NCBI RefSeq assembly: GCF_046630445.1
Contig: NC_092339.1
Coordinates: 53,367,501 to 53,431,500, forward strand
Source of the DNA: Rutidosis leptorrhynchoides
Lineage: Eukaryota; Streptophyta; Magnoliopsida; Asterales; Asteraceae
Direction: 5' to 3'
DNA: 64,000 bases
A model generated the notes under the pieces. It worked only from the letters and a program-made list of their open reading frames with translations. It had not been told where the DNA came from and did no database searches. This document shows positions 47,096-58,099 of the stretch, piece after piece; the stretch's first letter is position 1; each line of letters starts with the position of its first letter. The position numbers and the translations under genes were made by a program.

Positions 47096-50000
47096 TGTAA
47101 CGACCTTGGATTTTCCAACGTTTATTTATTAATAATTGATATTATTAATACTTGTGATTTATTGAATGTATGTTATTACATTTACTCGTTACCATGATTG
47201 ATCATACTTGACTTTGAATGCCCGAAACGTCTTTGTGACATACGTACATTACCCGAATAATATTTTTGAGTATTATTTACATTCATGATTAAGTCTTATT
47301 AATCATTTTGATTAACTATGGTTATTAGTTAATTACTTGGGCTTTAATTGGATTTACTTGGGAATTACTTGAACTTGGGCTTGATTAATGTTATGAACTC
47401 ATAATATTGGGCTTATAAGTCCACCCTACTTCTTTAATGGACTAACTAGCCCAACTCTTCGTGTAAGTATCACTTAACACCTAACTAGTTAGTTTAATAC
47501 TTGCAAGGAATCTAGTTACACCATGATCCCCATGAAACCACCCCATATAACTAACTTTAAAGACTTTTACATGCATTAACCTAGTGGACAACTTCCTCCT
47601 CCCTCCCCCTTTGAAGACCGTCGGCCTAGTAGGCCTTAGGGAGTGGGTTTTGTCTTTCAAAGTTTGCTAAGTTGTTACTAGTATTCACTTATTCTTTCAT
47701 TCTCAAACACACACTTCATTTCATACTTCCAACTTTATCTCTTTTCTCTCTAATTTTTGTAAGCAACTTGAACTTTTTCTCTTCTTCTTTTCTTTGTAAA
47801 ACCGAACCATAACACATAATCATCATCATACTTTTGTTATTTGATTACTTGTTCTTTGTTGTTAATTACTTACATGTTATCAAGAATCAAACTCTTTAGT
47901 TTGATTCTTCATTTTATCTTGTTTATGCAAGAACATAAAGAAACTAGAAGAATCAAGTTTATGTTTTGATTCTTCCATAATACTTGTTAAAAGATTAAAG
48001 TTCATGTGTTGTTAAAAGCATACTTGTAACTCATGTTTGTAAACTTAAAGTTTACATTCTTAAAGATCAAACTTTGGTTTGAATCTTTAAAGTATGAAAC
48101 CCATGAACTTATTACTTGCTTATTTAGTTTATTTCTTTGTATTATGCACTTTAATTTCATGTTTGTTAGTTTAAATGGTCAAGTATTACAAGTTAGTCTT
48201 GATCTCATACTTTCTTGAACTAAAATTAACTTTGAAAGTTCAAGAACATGTAAGTAAGCTTTCTTTAATTATAACTTTGTACACTTATGTTACATCTAGA
48301 CTTTTGGGTCTAGGATCTTCAAGATCTAACTAAGAACTATGTTCTACAACTTAAGATCTTGATTTTATAAGTTCACTTTCAAGTTTGTAACTTAATATTA
48401 GTTTTAAAGTTCATGTATGTGTTAGATCTAAGACCTTGATGTAACTTTGGTTCATCAAACTTCATACAACTCTTAAGTGAGTTGTGCTACATGTATTAGA
48501 CCTACACTTGTGTCATAATAGTCAAAACTTGGTTAATATTACTTTTATAGTTCATGTATGTGTCAAATCTAGGACTTTGATGTAACTGTGGTTCATCAAA
48601 ACACTTGCAATACTTAAATGAGTTGTGCTACATGTCTTGGACTTGCAAAAGTGTTATGATGGTTAAACCTTGGTTAATATGATGCAAACATATCAACGAG
48701 TTGTACACTTGAAGCTATATGCATCAAGGATGAGAACCGTGATAAGCATCGAACACCAAGAACCCACCGGACCTACTGTTTTACTGTTTCTGTGTCTGAC
48801 CCGTATGACCTGGGCTACTGTAAAGATGATTTTCAGATATCTCTGTTCGAGTAGATAACTTTTCATATAGGACTCATCTTAATCTGAGTTACGGTTTAGG
48901 ATTTATGGCCCTCCGATCGTCGCTATGTCCATTTAACGTTGTGCTGAAAATTCTGACCTACTCGCACTTAGACCGTCGCCACGGTCAAAAGAAGATGAGT
49001 TTGCTTCTCTAATTTTTACCACAACTAAAGGACTCATATACGGAGCCATGGCCACTGGTCTCACCTTATTTCAGTAGGTATTGAGGCCGTGGTGACTGAC
49101 CGAAGTCAGCCTTTGTTTTAAACTTCTTTCATGAACGAAACTTACTTTACACCTTTTATTTGATGATGAATGATGATGACCTTTAAGACCTTATTTATAT
49201 ACATTTAAACCTATTGGGACGATTTACTGACTTAGTGATATTTGACTTAGGTTGAGGACCCGTTTGGACAACCTACATACTTGCTTACTTTCCGACTCAT
49301 ACTTTACATCTACTTTATCATTGTGAGTTATAGCATTCCCTTTTTACTTTAACTATTTTGGGAACTGAGAATACATGCGCATTTTACGTTTTACATACTA
49401 GGCACGAGTACTTAAACTTATATGTGTGTGGGTTATACAACGGCATAAACATTCCCTTTAGCTCGGTAACGTTTAGTCATTGGTTTTTGAACCGGTGAAC
49501 GCGAATCTTAGATATGGATCCATAGGGTTTGACATCCCCACTCAGGCTAGTCGCGCTAGCATTTAACGAGTGTTTAATACTTCATAAATATACGCACTTT
49601 CCAAGTGTACTTTCAGGGGGTATAAACGTTAAGTTAGTTACCAAGTGCCCACGGTTAACATATACTTTATCATACTGTTTTGAAACGCTCTTTGTAGCAC
49701 TGAAATCTCGTGGCCTACCTTACATACTGTTATACTTAAACTATAGCTCACCAACCTTTGTGTTGATATTTTTAAGCATGTTTTTCTCAGGTGCTTAAGG
49801 TTGCTTCCTCTGTGTTACTAGACTTGCTGTAGACACCCGCTGCTTTAGAGATGTCAACTGCATGAAACACTTTATCTTGCATTCAAACTTTAATACATTT
49901 GAAACTGTGTTTTGAAACGACCTAAGGGTCACATACATTTATTTATGCTTGCTATTCGTAGAAGTATACTGTTGGTGTAAAACATTTGATGTCGATCATG

Positions 50001-50114
50001 ACGTCATCTTTCTATCGTGAATGCAACTTCTTTTATTACAGCATATAGTACTTAACCTTGTAATGATCCCGTTGTTGATGATTCGTACACGATGGTTTTG
50101 TACGGGGCATCACA
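47096..50114 (+). repeat. 5' LTR (3019 bp) of Tekay-like element
   Basis: Starts TGTAACGACC where MULE sequence stops and ends GGCATCACA two bases before the primer site. No second copy is in the window, so the left end rests on the break in the MULE and the TG start. No gene inside. Confidence 0.85.
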
Positions 50115-50116
50115 TT

Positions 50117-50128
50117 TGGTATCAGAGC
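50117..50128 (+). promoter_or_regulatory. Primer binding site (tRNA-iMet)
   Basis: TGGTATCAGAGC, two bases after the LTR. Confidence 0.93.
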
Positions 50129-50156
50129 ATTGGTTGTAGGGAATTAGGTTGCATTA

Positions 50157-50449
50157 GTGAGTCTAAGACCGACCCGAGTAGGATTCACTAATAGGACTAA
50201 TCTACAACTTGCTAGTTTACGTGTTTCTGCTGAACTTACTGCATGCTGCTGCTTACTTTTACTGCTACATGCCGTATGCTACTACATGATTTCACTACTA
50301 TATGATATTACTTGCTTTCGATTGCATGCTACTTCTGTACGATTCGTTATTATTACCATGCTACTTATTGTTATACATGATTTAAACTGTTGGCCTAATA
50401 CGTGCTTGCTTTATGACTTACTGACAAAAATTTATTTTTCCTTGTTCAG
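50157..50449 (+). other. Leader with candidate 293-nt intron before the accessory ORF
   Basis: GTGAGT at 50157 lies in a 14-mer shared with the element at 25557-38653. At the other end, CTGAC (branch-like, near 50420), a long T/C run and TTGTTCAG end exactly at 50449, the base before the accessory ATG. This is among the best acceptor-like sequences in the window. Confidence 0.55.
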
Positions 50450-51310
50450 ATGTCGAATACTCCACCTGCTATCATTTTGGGCAGTTCAGACTCGTCAGCC
50501 ACCCCACCTGATGCTGCTGCCGACACACCGATCCCGCTACCCACGAGTGACCCCAGCGCTTCATCTTCCGGGACTAGCAGCCAGGCGCCTGCCCCAATAG
50601 TTACTTCTAGAGGAGCCCAGGACCCTTCGGAGATTCCAGCTCCATCTGCCCCCGGACCCTCAGGATCACAGCCCTGCTCCGGTGAGATTGTGATTCCCGC
50701 GGAGTTCGGGGAAGGTCCGTTCCGTAACTGGTATCGCCATTGGTGCCGACGCGCCCCTGATGGACGTCTCATTCCGATCGGACCCGCTAGGTACAGACAG
50801 ATGATGGTCGCTCGAGGAGAGCCAGTTCAGCCACCAGTGCAGCCACCACCGCATGATTCAGATGATTCTTCATCCGATGATTCATCTACAGACGGCTCTA
50901 GTGATGATGACTCCGACGAGGAGGACACCGATGCACCTGTTCAGCCACCCTCCACCCCGCCGAAGAAGCGGTATCGCTTCGACAGTACCATCATTCCGGG
51001 GATCAACGGAGGACGAGCATTCACTGACGAGTTTGGTCGGCGTCGTAGGGTTACTGCCCGTAAGCGGCTTGTGCCGTATCCTGCCGACCCACTTGTGCGT
51101 AAGGCACCCCGTTACGTACTGACTATTTCTGGAGCCGGACCGTCTACATCTGCACCACCGGCACCACCCGCACAACCTGCACCGCCTGCCCCACCATCTC
51201 CCACTGTCGAAGAATTGACAAGGGAGGTGGAAACCCTCCGTGCTCGGGTAGCTGAGCTAGAGGACCAGATGTCCCATGTTATGGACATCCTACACCCACC
51301 TTCACCGTAG
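50450..51310 (+). CDS. Accessory ORF ahead of gag: Pro/Ser-rich, acidic, coiled coil
   Basis: 286 codons, ATG at 50450, open. I recognise no family. Residues 1-85 are Ser/Pro/Ala/Thr-rich. About 86-125 is a compact-looking block (IPAEFGEGPFRNWYRHWCRR, then DGRLIPIGPARYRQMM). A Ser/Asp tract follows (DDSSSDDSSTDGSSDDDSDE), then a basic block (PPKKRYRFD and RRRRVTARKRL), a Pro/Ala tract, and a C-terminal heptad-like coiled coil (VEELTREVETLRARVAELED). It is more GC-rich than its surroundings. The basic KKRYR and RRRR runs could be nuclear-localisation signals. It sits in the same place as the acidic ORF of the other Tekay element, and AG directly precedes ATGTC in both, but the proteins are not obviously homologous by eye. 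Confidence 0.72.
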   Translation: MSNTPPAIILGSSDSSATPPDAAADTPIPLPTSDPSASSSGTSSQAPAPIVTSRGAQDPSEIPAPSAPGPSGSQPCSGEIVIPAEFGEGPFRNWYRHWCRRAPDGRLIPIGPARYRQMMVARGEPVQPPVQPPPHDSDDSSSDDSSTDGSSDDDSDEEDTDAPVQPPSTPPKKRYRFDSTIIPGINGGRAFTDEFGRRRRVTARKRLVPYPADPLVRKAPRYVLTISGAGPSTSAPPAPPAQPAPPAPPSPTVEELTREVETLRARVAELEDQMSHVMDILHPPSP

Positions 51311-51602
51311 GACTTTTGTATTTAGATTTCATTATGTAATCAAGTTGTAGTTTTATGTTTCACTTATGTATTGTACGAACTTATTCAGATGTATGCAACT
51401 TATTATTGTTAATGGAACTTTGCGTTATTTAATTCTTGCACGATGTTCTACTTACATTACTGTATGATTCTGTGGTATTTGTACCTAGATGCGTTATTTA
51501 ATAAATATGTGATGTGTTGATTCCGTGTTGGTTACATATACTGTATTATTATATATTGAATGCTGGATTTTGACTTGAGTCAAAAATTTTGTTTAGAACA
51601 CC
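51311..51602 (+). other. Spacer between accessory ORF and gag
   Basis: 292 bp with no ORF of note. It ends with TTTTGTTTAG (AG at 51595-51596), an acceptor-like sequence six bases before the gag ATG. Confidence 0.5.
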
Positions 51603-51860
51603 ATGGCCAACGGACGATCAACACCTACCACAGCCCAAATCGAGGAGATGATTGCCGAAAGGGTAGCCACAGCCATTGCGGAAATGCAACCCCAAGCTCC
51701 ACCGCCACCACCACCGGTTATTCAGCCCATTCGTAATGGGTGTACGTACAAAGAATTCCAAAGCTGCAAACCTCATAACTTCAGTAGAACAGAGGGACCG
51801 GTTGGTCTCACTAGATGGTTTGAAAAACTTGAATCTGTGTTCCGAGTCAGCAACTGTTCA
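51603..51860 (+). pseudogene. gag: Gag N-terminus, cut by a nested LTR
   Basis: ATG at 51603. It has MANGRSTPTTAQIEEM, a Pro-rich stretch, then the family motif GCTYKEFQSCKPHNF and EGPVGLTRWFEKLESVFRVSNC before the TGAAATG end of the nested LTR. The matching motifs in the other two gypsy elements (GCTYKEFTACKP, GCSYKNFMKYNP) show they are related. Confidence 0.9.
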
Positions 51861-54235
51861 TGAAATGTCCCGTTCATATTGATTATAAACGTTCCATATT
51901 AATTGATTTCGTTGCGAGGTTTTGACCTCTATATGAGACGTTTTTCAAAGACTGAATTTCATTTTTAAAACAACCATAACCTTTATTTTATCAATAAAGG
52001 TTTTAAAAACATTACGTAGATTATCAAATAATGATAATCTAAAATATATTGTTTACACACGACCATTACATAATGGTTTACAATAGAAATATATTACATC
52101 GACATATGTTTCTTGAATGCAGTTTTTACACAGTATCATACAAACATGGACTCCAAATCTTGTCCTTATTTTAGTATGCAACAGCGGAAGCTCTTAGTAT
52201 TCACCTGAGAATAAACATGCTTTAAACGTCAACAAAAATGTTGGTGAGTTATAGGTTTAACCTATATATATCAAATCGTAACAATAGACCACAAGATTTC
52301 ATATTTCAATATACATCCCATACATAGAGATAAAAATCATTCATATGGTGAACACCTGGTAACCGACATTAACAAGATGCATATAAGAATATCCCCTATC
52401 ATTCCGGAAAATCCTTCGGACATGATAAAAACGAATTTGAAGTACTAAAGCATCCGGTACTTTGGATGGGGTTCGTTAGGCCCAATAGATCTATCTTTAG
52501 GATTCGCGTCAATTAGTAGATCGGTTTACTAATTCTTAGGCTACCAAGCAAAAGGGGCATATTTGGCTTTGATCATTCACCCATATAATGTAGTTTCATT
52601 TACTTGTGTCTATTTCGTAAAACATTTATAAAACTGCATGTATTCTCATCCCAAAATATTAGATTTTAAAAGTGAAACTATAACTCACTTTCACAGATTT
52701 TTACTTCGTCGGGAAGTAAGACTTGGCCACTGGTCGATTCACGAACCTATAACAAATATGTACATATATATTAAAGTATGTTCAAAATATATTTACAACA
52801 CATTTAATACATTTTGATGTTTTAAGTTTATTAAGTCAGCTGTCCTCGTTAGTAACCTACAACTAGTTGTCCACAGTTAGATGTACAGAAATAAATCGAT
52901 ATATATTATCTTGAATCAATCCACGACCCAGTGTATATACGTCTCAGGCTAGATCACAACTCAAAGTATATATATTTTTGGAATCAACCTCAACCATGTA
53001 TAGCTAACTCCAATATTACTGCATATAGAGTGTCTATGGTTGTTCTAAATAATATATATACATGGGTCGATATGATATGTCAAAACATTTGCATACGTGT
53101 CTATGGTATCTCAAGATTACATAATATATTAGAATACATGTATAATACAATATAAGTTAGCTAGGATATGATTTGTATATAATTGTTAATATTTCCCGTA
53201 GCTACAAAAATCAAAAAATATCCAATCTTGTTTTACCCATAACTTCTTCATTTTAAATCCGTTTTGAGTGAATCAAAATGCTATGGTTTAATATTGAACT
53301 CTATTTTATGAATCTAAATAGAAAAAGTATAGGTTTATAGTCAGAAATATAAGTTACAAGTCGTTTTTGTAAGAGGTAGTCATTTCAGTCGAAAGAACGA
53401 CGTCTTGATGACCATTTTAAAAAACATACTTTCACTTTGAGTTTAACCATGATTTTTGGATATAGTTTCATGTTCATAATAAAAATCATTTTCCCAGAAG
53501 AACAACTTTTATATCAAAGTTTATCATAGTTTTTAATTATCAAACCCAAAACAGCCCGCGGTGTTACTACGACGGCGTATGTCCAGTTTTACGGTGTTTT
53601 TCGTGTTTCCAGGTTTTAAATCATTAAGTTAGCATATCATATAGATATAGAACATGTGTTTAGTTGATTTTAAAAGTCAAGTTAGAAGGATTAACTTTTG
53701 TTTGCGAACAAGTTTAGAATTAACTAAACTATGTTCTAGTGATTTCAAGTTTAAACCTTCGAATAAGATAGCTTTATATGTATGAATCGAATGATGTTAT
53801 AAACATCATTACTACCTCAAGTTTTGTGGATAAATCTACTAGAAAAAAGACAAATGGATCTAGCTTCAAAGGATCTTGGATGGCTTGAAAGTTCTAGAAG
53901 TAGAATCATGACACGAAAACAAGTTCAAGTAAGATTTTCACTCGAAATAAGATTGTTATAGTTATAGAAATTGAATCAAAGTTTGAATATGAGTATTACC
54001 TTGTATTAGAAAGATATCTTACTGTAAATAAGAAAGATTTCTTGAGGTTGGATGAGCTAGCAAACTTGGAAGTATTCTTGATTTTATGAAACTAGAACTT
54101 GTAGAATTTATGAAGAACACTTAGAACTTGAAGATAGAACTTGAGAGAGATAAATTAGATGAATAAAATTGAAGAATGAAAGTGTTTGTAGGTATTTTTG
54201 GTCGTTGGTGTATGGATTAGATATAAAGGATATGT
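51861..54235 (-). repeat. Interrupted Tekay-family 3' LTR, left part
   Basis: Aligns with about 25557-27960 of the first Tekay LTR, with more substitutions and small indels than that element's own two LTRs show between them. The last five bases (TATGT) are the target site of the nested element. Confidence 0.93.
54231..54235. repeat. Target site duplication (TATGT), left copy
   Basis: TATGT precedes TGTAACATCC and recurs at 62993-62997 after the right LTR. Confidence 0.95.
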
Positions 54236-56635
54236 TGTAACATCCCGCGTTTTTCCGTTAAATTTAATTTTAACACCGTCTTTTTTTTTTAAAACATAAT
54301 CTTTCGTATTTAAATTAATAGTTTCCGTGAGTAACGTTCATTATATTCCCGCTATTTAATTTTGACATCACCCGTTTACTCGAGCGTTTTAAAAATATTC
54401 GTTTGGTTAATTCCCGCACCCGACTACAAACATGAGGGACTTAAGTTGACAAGTGGGCAAAGTGGTGACTAGGTCAACTAGTCAACCACTTCACCTCCTC
54501 CATCCATTTCCATCCATCTCCCTCATCTCTCTTTCTCTCTAGCAAGAACACACACACACAACACCCAATTCAATCATTCATCATCTAAATTCGATTTAGG
54601 AGGCTTACAACAAAACAAATTACATATTTGGAATCCTCTCTTCATCCTCTACAATTTGATACCAACTTCATCTCGTTTGGGTAACATTTCTAAAACTCTA
54701 GATTTCTCTAAATTCGTGTTTTTGATTTGAAATGGTGTTAGTTAGTGTCTATGGCTCAAGTCTAACATGAATATATGTTTGGTTTGCTCGATTTGTTGTT
54801 TTTGGAGTAACTAGCATGAACTTGAAATGAGTTTGCTTAATCCTTGATTTTGGATGAGTTAATGTTGTTAGATTGTTAAAGTGCATGTTTTAATTGTGTT
54901 ACTAGTATCACTAGCTTCGTTTTGATGCGTAGGTTGATTAAGAAAACTTCAAAAACATGAATATTGATTTTGTGATGTTTGACTAGGGTTTGATAGTTCT
55001 TGACATGAACTTTTGATGCTTGAATGCCATGGAATGTTAATTGTTAGTGATTAGTTGTAATGTATGCTTAATTACCTTCGAAACGGCATATCGTATGTGT
55101 AAATTGGATTCCCGAAACTTAAAATGCAATTGATGAACTTGAAACTTTGAAAATGGACTTTTAAACGATCACTTGACGAGAAATCGGTTATGGAAAATGT
55201 TGTTTTTGTTTGATGAAACATGTTTAGTTGTGTTCCTTGTCAAAAGAGCTTTCCAACGGTATAAGATACGCTTCCTAATTGTTTACGGTTTGAGTTTTGC
55301 GTTTGTTTGAAATTTTACCAAGCCTTGAACAAGTGAAACAGGCCAGGGACCAGGCCACGGCCATTGTCGCGCCGCGGAGCAATTTGTCGTGCCGTGGCCC
55401 AAAGGGTGATTTTAGAACATGTTTTTCAAGCTTTCTGACCTTCAACATAGGCATTTGTCGCGCCGCGGAGCAATTTGTCGCGCCGTGACAATTGCCTGTT
55501 TCATCCGAACTTCAGCAAACTTGTTTTGGCCATAACTTTTTGACCGTAACTCCGTTTTCGATGAATCAAATATCGTTGGAAACGTAATAAGATTTCCTTT
55601 CTAATGGTAAGGTTTTGAAATGTCAACTCAAACTTTATTACAATCGTTCTAACATGCTTTTATACTTGATTCTTGCATGAAACTTGACAACGTGATTCAC
55701 ATGCTATACTATTCGAGTCGTAACGAGCCATAGGACTAATTGAACACATTTCACCCGACCTTGTGTCGTAACCGGTTAATTGATATAACTTACTTGTTTA
55801 GGTCAAGGCTAAGCAACTTTCATGCACACGTTTACTTGTTGAAGTACTTTTATACTCGTGCACTCGAGGTGAGATCATAGTCCCACTTTTACTCTTTTTG
55901 AACTTATATTTGGGATGAGAAAACATAAACGATTCTTTTGAACTAAGTGAACACAAGAACGGGAAAACAAACATTCTACATACGAGTTTAGAACAAAATC
56001 CTCAATTCGATTATCATTAGTTACACTTGCCGGGTGTAAGCGAGAACTTATGTTATATGGCCATATGGGTTGACAACCCTCATCCTTGACGGTTCGCTAC
56101 CGTCTACGGATGAAATATATTTTCGAGAATCAGTGTTTGTTCTAGCACTAAGTGATGGGGTATACAATGGAAGGAATGTTAAGCTTTGATAATTGGGTGC
56201 TCGTGAAACAAACTTTTGGAATGTATTACTATTATTTCATTGATGCAAATCTTGTGGTTCACTTGTACTTACTTACTTAAACCTATGATTTCACCAACGT
56301 TTTCGTTGACAGATTTCTATGTTTTTCTCAGGTCATGCACGATATGTGAAACATGCTTCCGCTAACTATTTGATACTTGCATCCGATGTCGAGTATACAT
56401 GCATTTCATGGAGCGTCTTTTGACTTTACTTTAAACCGTGTCGCCTAGATTTCAATCGTACTTATAACGTTGTAACTTAACTTTTGGTTGAACAATTCTT
56501 GTAAACTTTGAAACAATCTTTATTTTGAAATGAAGGCGACATATTTTGGTCAAACGTTATCTTAAAGACTTATAATCAGGTAATGGGACCCACGTAGCCG
56601 ACGCCGTCACTTGACGATTTGTCGGGGTCGCTACA
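54236..56635 (+). repeat. 5' LTR of young gypsy element (2400 bp)
   Basis: Starts TGTAACATCC and ends GGGTCGCTACA. It contains two GC-rich repeats (TTGTCGCGCCGCGGAGCAAT-type) at 55364-55400 and 55454-55488. No gene; a 63-codon frame at 55297 recurs in the right LTR. Confidence 0.97.
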
Positions 56636-56637
56636 GT

Positions 56638-56649
56638 TGGTATCAGAGC
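56638..56649 (+). promoter_or_regulatory. Primer binding site (tRNA-iMet)
   Basis: TGGTATCAGAGC, two bases after the LTR. Confidence 0.95.
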
Positions 56650-57058
56650 CTTGGTTGTAGGGATTTAGAGTTCATTTGTGTCCACCCCGAGTCATAGGGT
56701 ACATAGGTGAATCTAGACTACAACCGGCATATAGACTGAAGTAGGAATTATTTGACTAATTGTGCATTTATACTCGAACTCTTCTATCATATCTAACTCG
56801 TATTCGATCTTGATCTTACGTTGATAAATTTTGTTGATGCGCCACCTTGACTTTATGAAGTAATGTTAAATGCACATGAGAATCAGGGTAATATAATTTC
56901 CGGGATTATATTACGGTGATTCACATGGACGTTCCGACATTATGACGTAAAGAATTTAAGGCGAGTCAAGGAAAAATTTCCTCTCTATCCTATTTCCATA
57001 CTCCGGTTGGTATTGTTGAAAATACTAACCAACGATATTCTTGTCTCATGAAGGAACA
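56650..57058 (+). other. Leader of young gypsy element, no accessory ORF
   Basis: 409 bp with no gene. It shares wording with the leader at 50129-50220 but lacks the GTGAGT found there; the nearest candidate donor is AG|GTGAAT at 56707. Confidence 0.55.
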
Positions 57059-58099
57059 ATGGCTCACCAAGGTCAACACAATACTCCTCTCGAAACTCTA
57101 GAACAAGCTCTTCAACGAATGATAACCACCGCCGTGGGTACGGCCGTGGCCGATCACTTTTCTAACAACAACAATCATGGAGCCGGTAATTCAATCGAAG
57201 GTTGCTCCTACAAGAACTTCATGAAGTACAATCCTCCCACTTTCGATGGAACCGGAGGACCGGTTACTCTCACCCGATGGTTTGAACAAATGGAGACCGT
57301 TTTTAACACAAGCGGTTGTCGAGACCAAGATAAGGTCAAGTTTTCCACCCTCACCTTCACCGGGATTGCTCTCTCGTGGTGGAACACGTATGTACAATTG
57401 GTGGGAAGCGATGAAGCCCACACACTCTCTTGGACCGAATTAAGAGAAAGAATGATCACCGAATACTTCCCGCGCAACGAGACTCGAAGGCTCGAACAGG
57501 GTCTAAGGAATTTAAAAACGGTCGGAAATGACCTCGAAGCTTATAATCAACGGTTTACCGAACTAGTCTCGATGTGTCCAAATCTCATGACTCCCGAATC
57601 CCTAAGAGTCGAACTTTACATGGATGGCCTCCCTAAGAACATTCAACACAAGGTAATGACATCTCAACCCACTAACCTACAAGAGGCTTTAACAATGGCC
57701 CGCCATACTTTAGACACGGCAAATGAAACGGAAACGCCGGCACCAATGGTCGAGAACCAATCGAGCGGCAATAAAAGAACATGGGAAGCCTCTCAATCAA
57801 GCAACCACAACCACAACAACCTCTCCAAGAAGCCTTTCGCCTCCAACGACAAGAAAGGCTATACCGGAAAACTACCTTTTTGTAACGAATGCCACAAGCA
57901 TCACTTTGAAGGATGTGGCAGGTTTCGCCACCGGTGCCAAGGAAGTGGTCACATCGACAAACATTGTGGAAGTGCCACCCCCGTCCCTCGAAAGGGACCC
58001 AACACACAAAAGTCGGTCACTTGCTACGCATGTGGCCAAACGGGTCATTTTAGGAATGAATGCCCAAATAAGAAAATCAACCCCAACGCACGCCGTTGA
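57059..58099 (+). CDS. gag: Gag of young gypsy element, open
   Basis: 346 codons, first in-frame ATG at 57059 (MAHQGQHNTPLE). The capsid has GCSYKNFMKYNPPTF, FTGIALSWWNTYVQLVG, PRNETRRLEQGLRNLKTVG, YNQRFTELVSMCPNL and LPKNIQHKVM. The C-terminal part has a Cys/His-rich region (CNECHKHHFEGC..CQGSGHIDKHC) and a proper CCHC knuckle (CYACGQTGHFRNEC) near 58020-58063. In typical chromoviruses gag and pol share one frame; here TGA at 58097-58099 closes gag just before the protease remnant. With the rest of pol decayed, an open gag with all zinc ligands suggests selection on Gag or very recent descent from an intact copy. Confidence 0.93.
   Translation: MAHQGQHNTPLETLEQALQRMITTAVGTAVADHFSNNNNHGAGNSIEGCSYKNFMKYNPPTFDGTGGPVTLTRWFEQMETVFNTSGCRDQDKVKFSTLTFTGIALSWWNTYVQLVGSDEAHTLSWTELRERMITEYFPRNETRRLEQGLRNLKTVGNDLEAYNQRFTELVSMCPNLMTPESLRVELYMDGLPKNIQHKVMTSQPTNLQEALTMARHTLDTANETETPAPMVENQSSGNKRTWEASQSSNHNHNNLSKKPFASNDKKGYTGKLPFCNECHKHHFEGCGRFRHRCQGSGHIDKHCGSATPVPRKGPNTQKSVTCYACGQTGHFRNECPNKKINPNARR

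Larger units (their letters stand above)
47096..51860 (+). mobile_element. Tekay-like gypsy element with 5' accessory ORF, 5' portion
   Basis: 5' LTR (47096-50114), iMet primer site, leader, a 286-codon accessory ORF, and the first 86 codons of gag. It is then cut at 51860 by the minus-strand Tekay-type LTR. The rest of the element should lie right of the window. It inserted in the MULE; the left target bases CAAAT are at 47091-47095. Confidence 0.9.

Noticed and set aside
50446-50772. Minus-strand ORF opposite the accessory ORF
   Set aside because: Shadow of the GC-richer plus-strand coding sequence.
55297-55488. 63-codon ORF found in both LTRs of the young gypsy element (also 61654)
   Set aside because: Duplicated with the LTR; short, no motif, and crosses the GC repeat.
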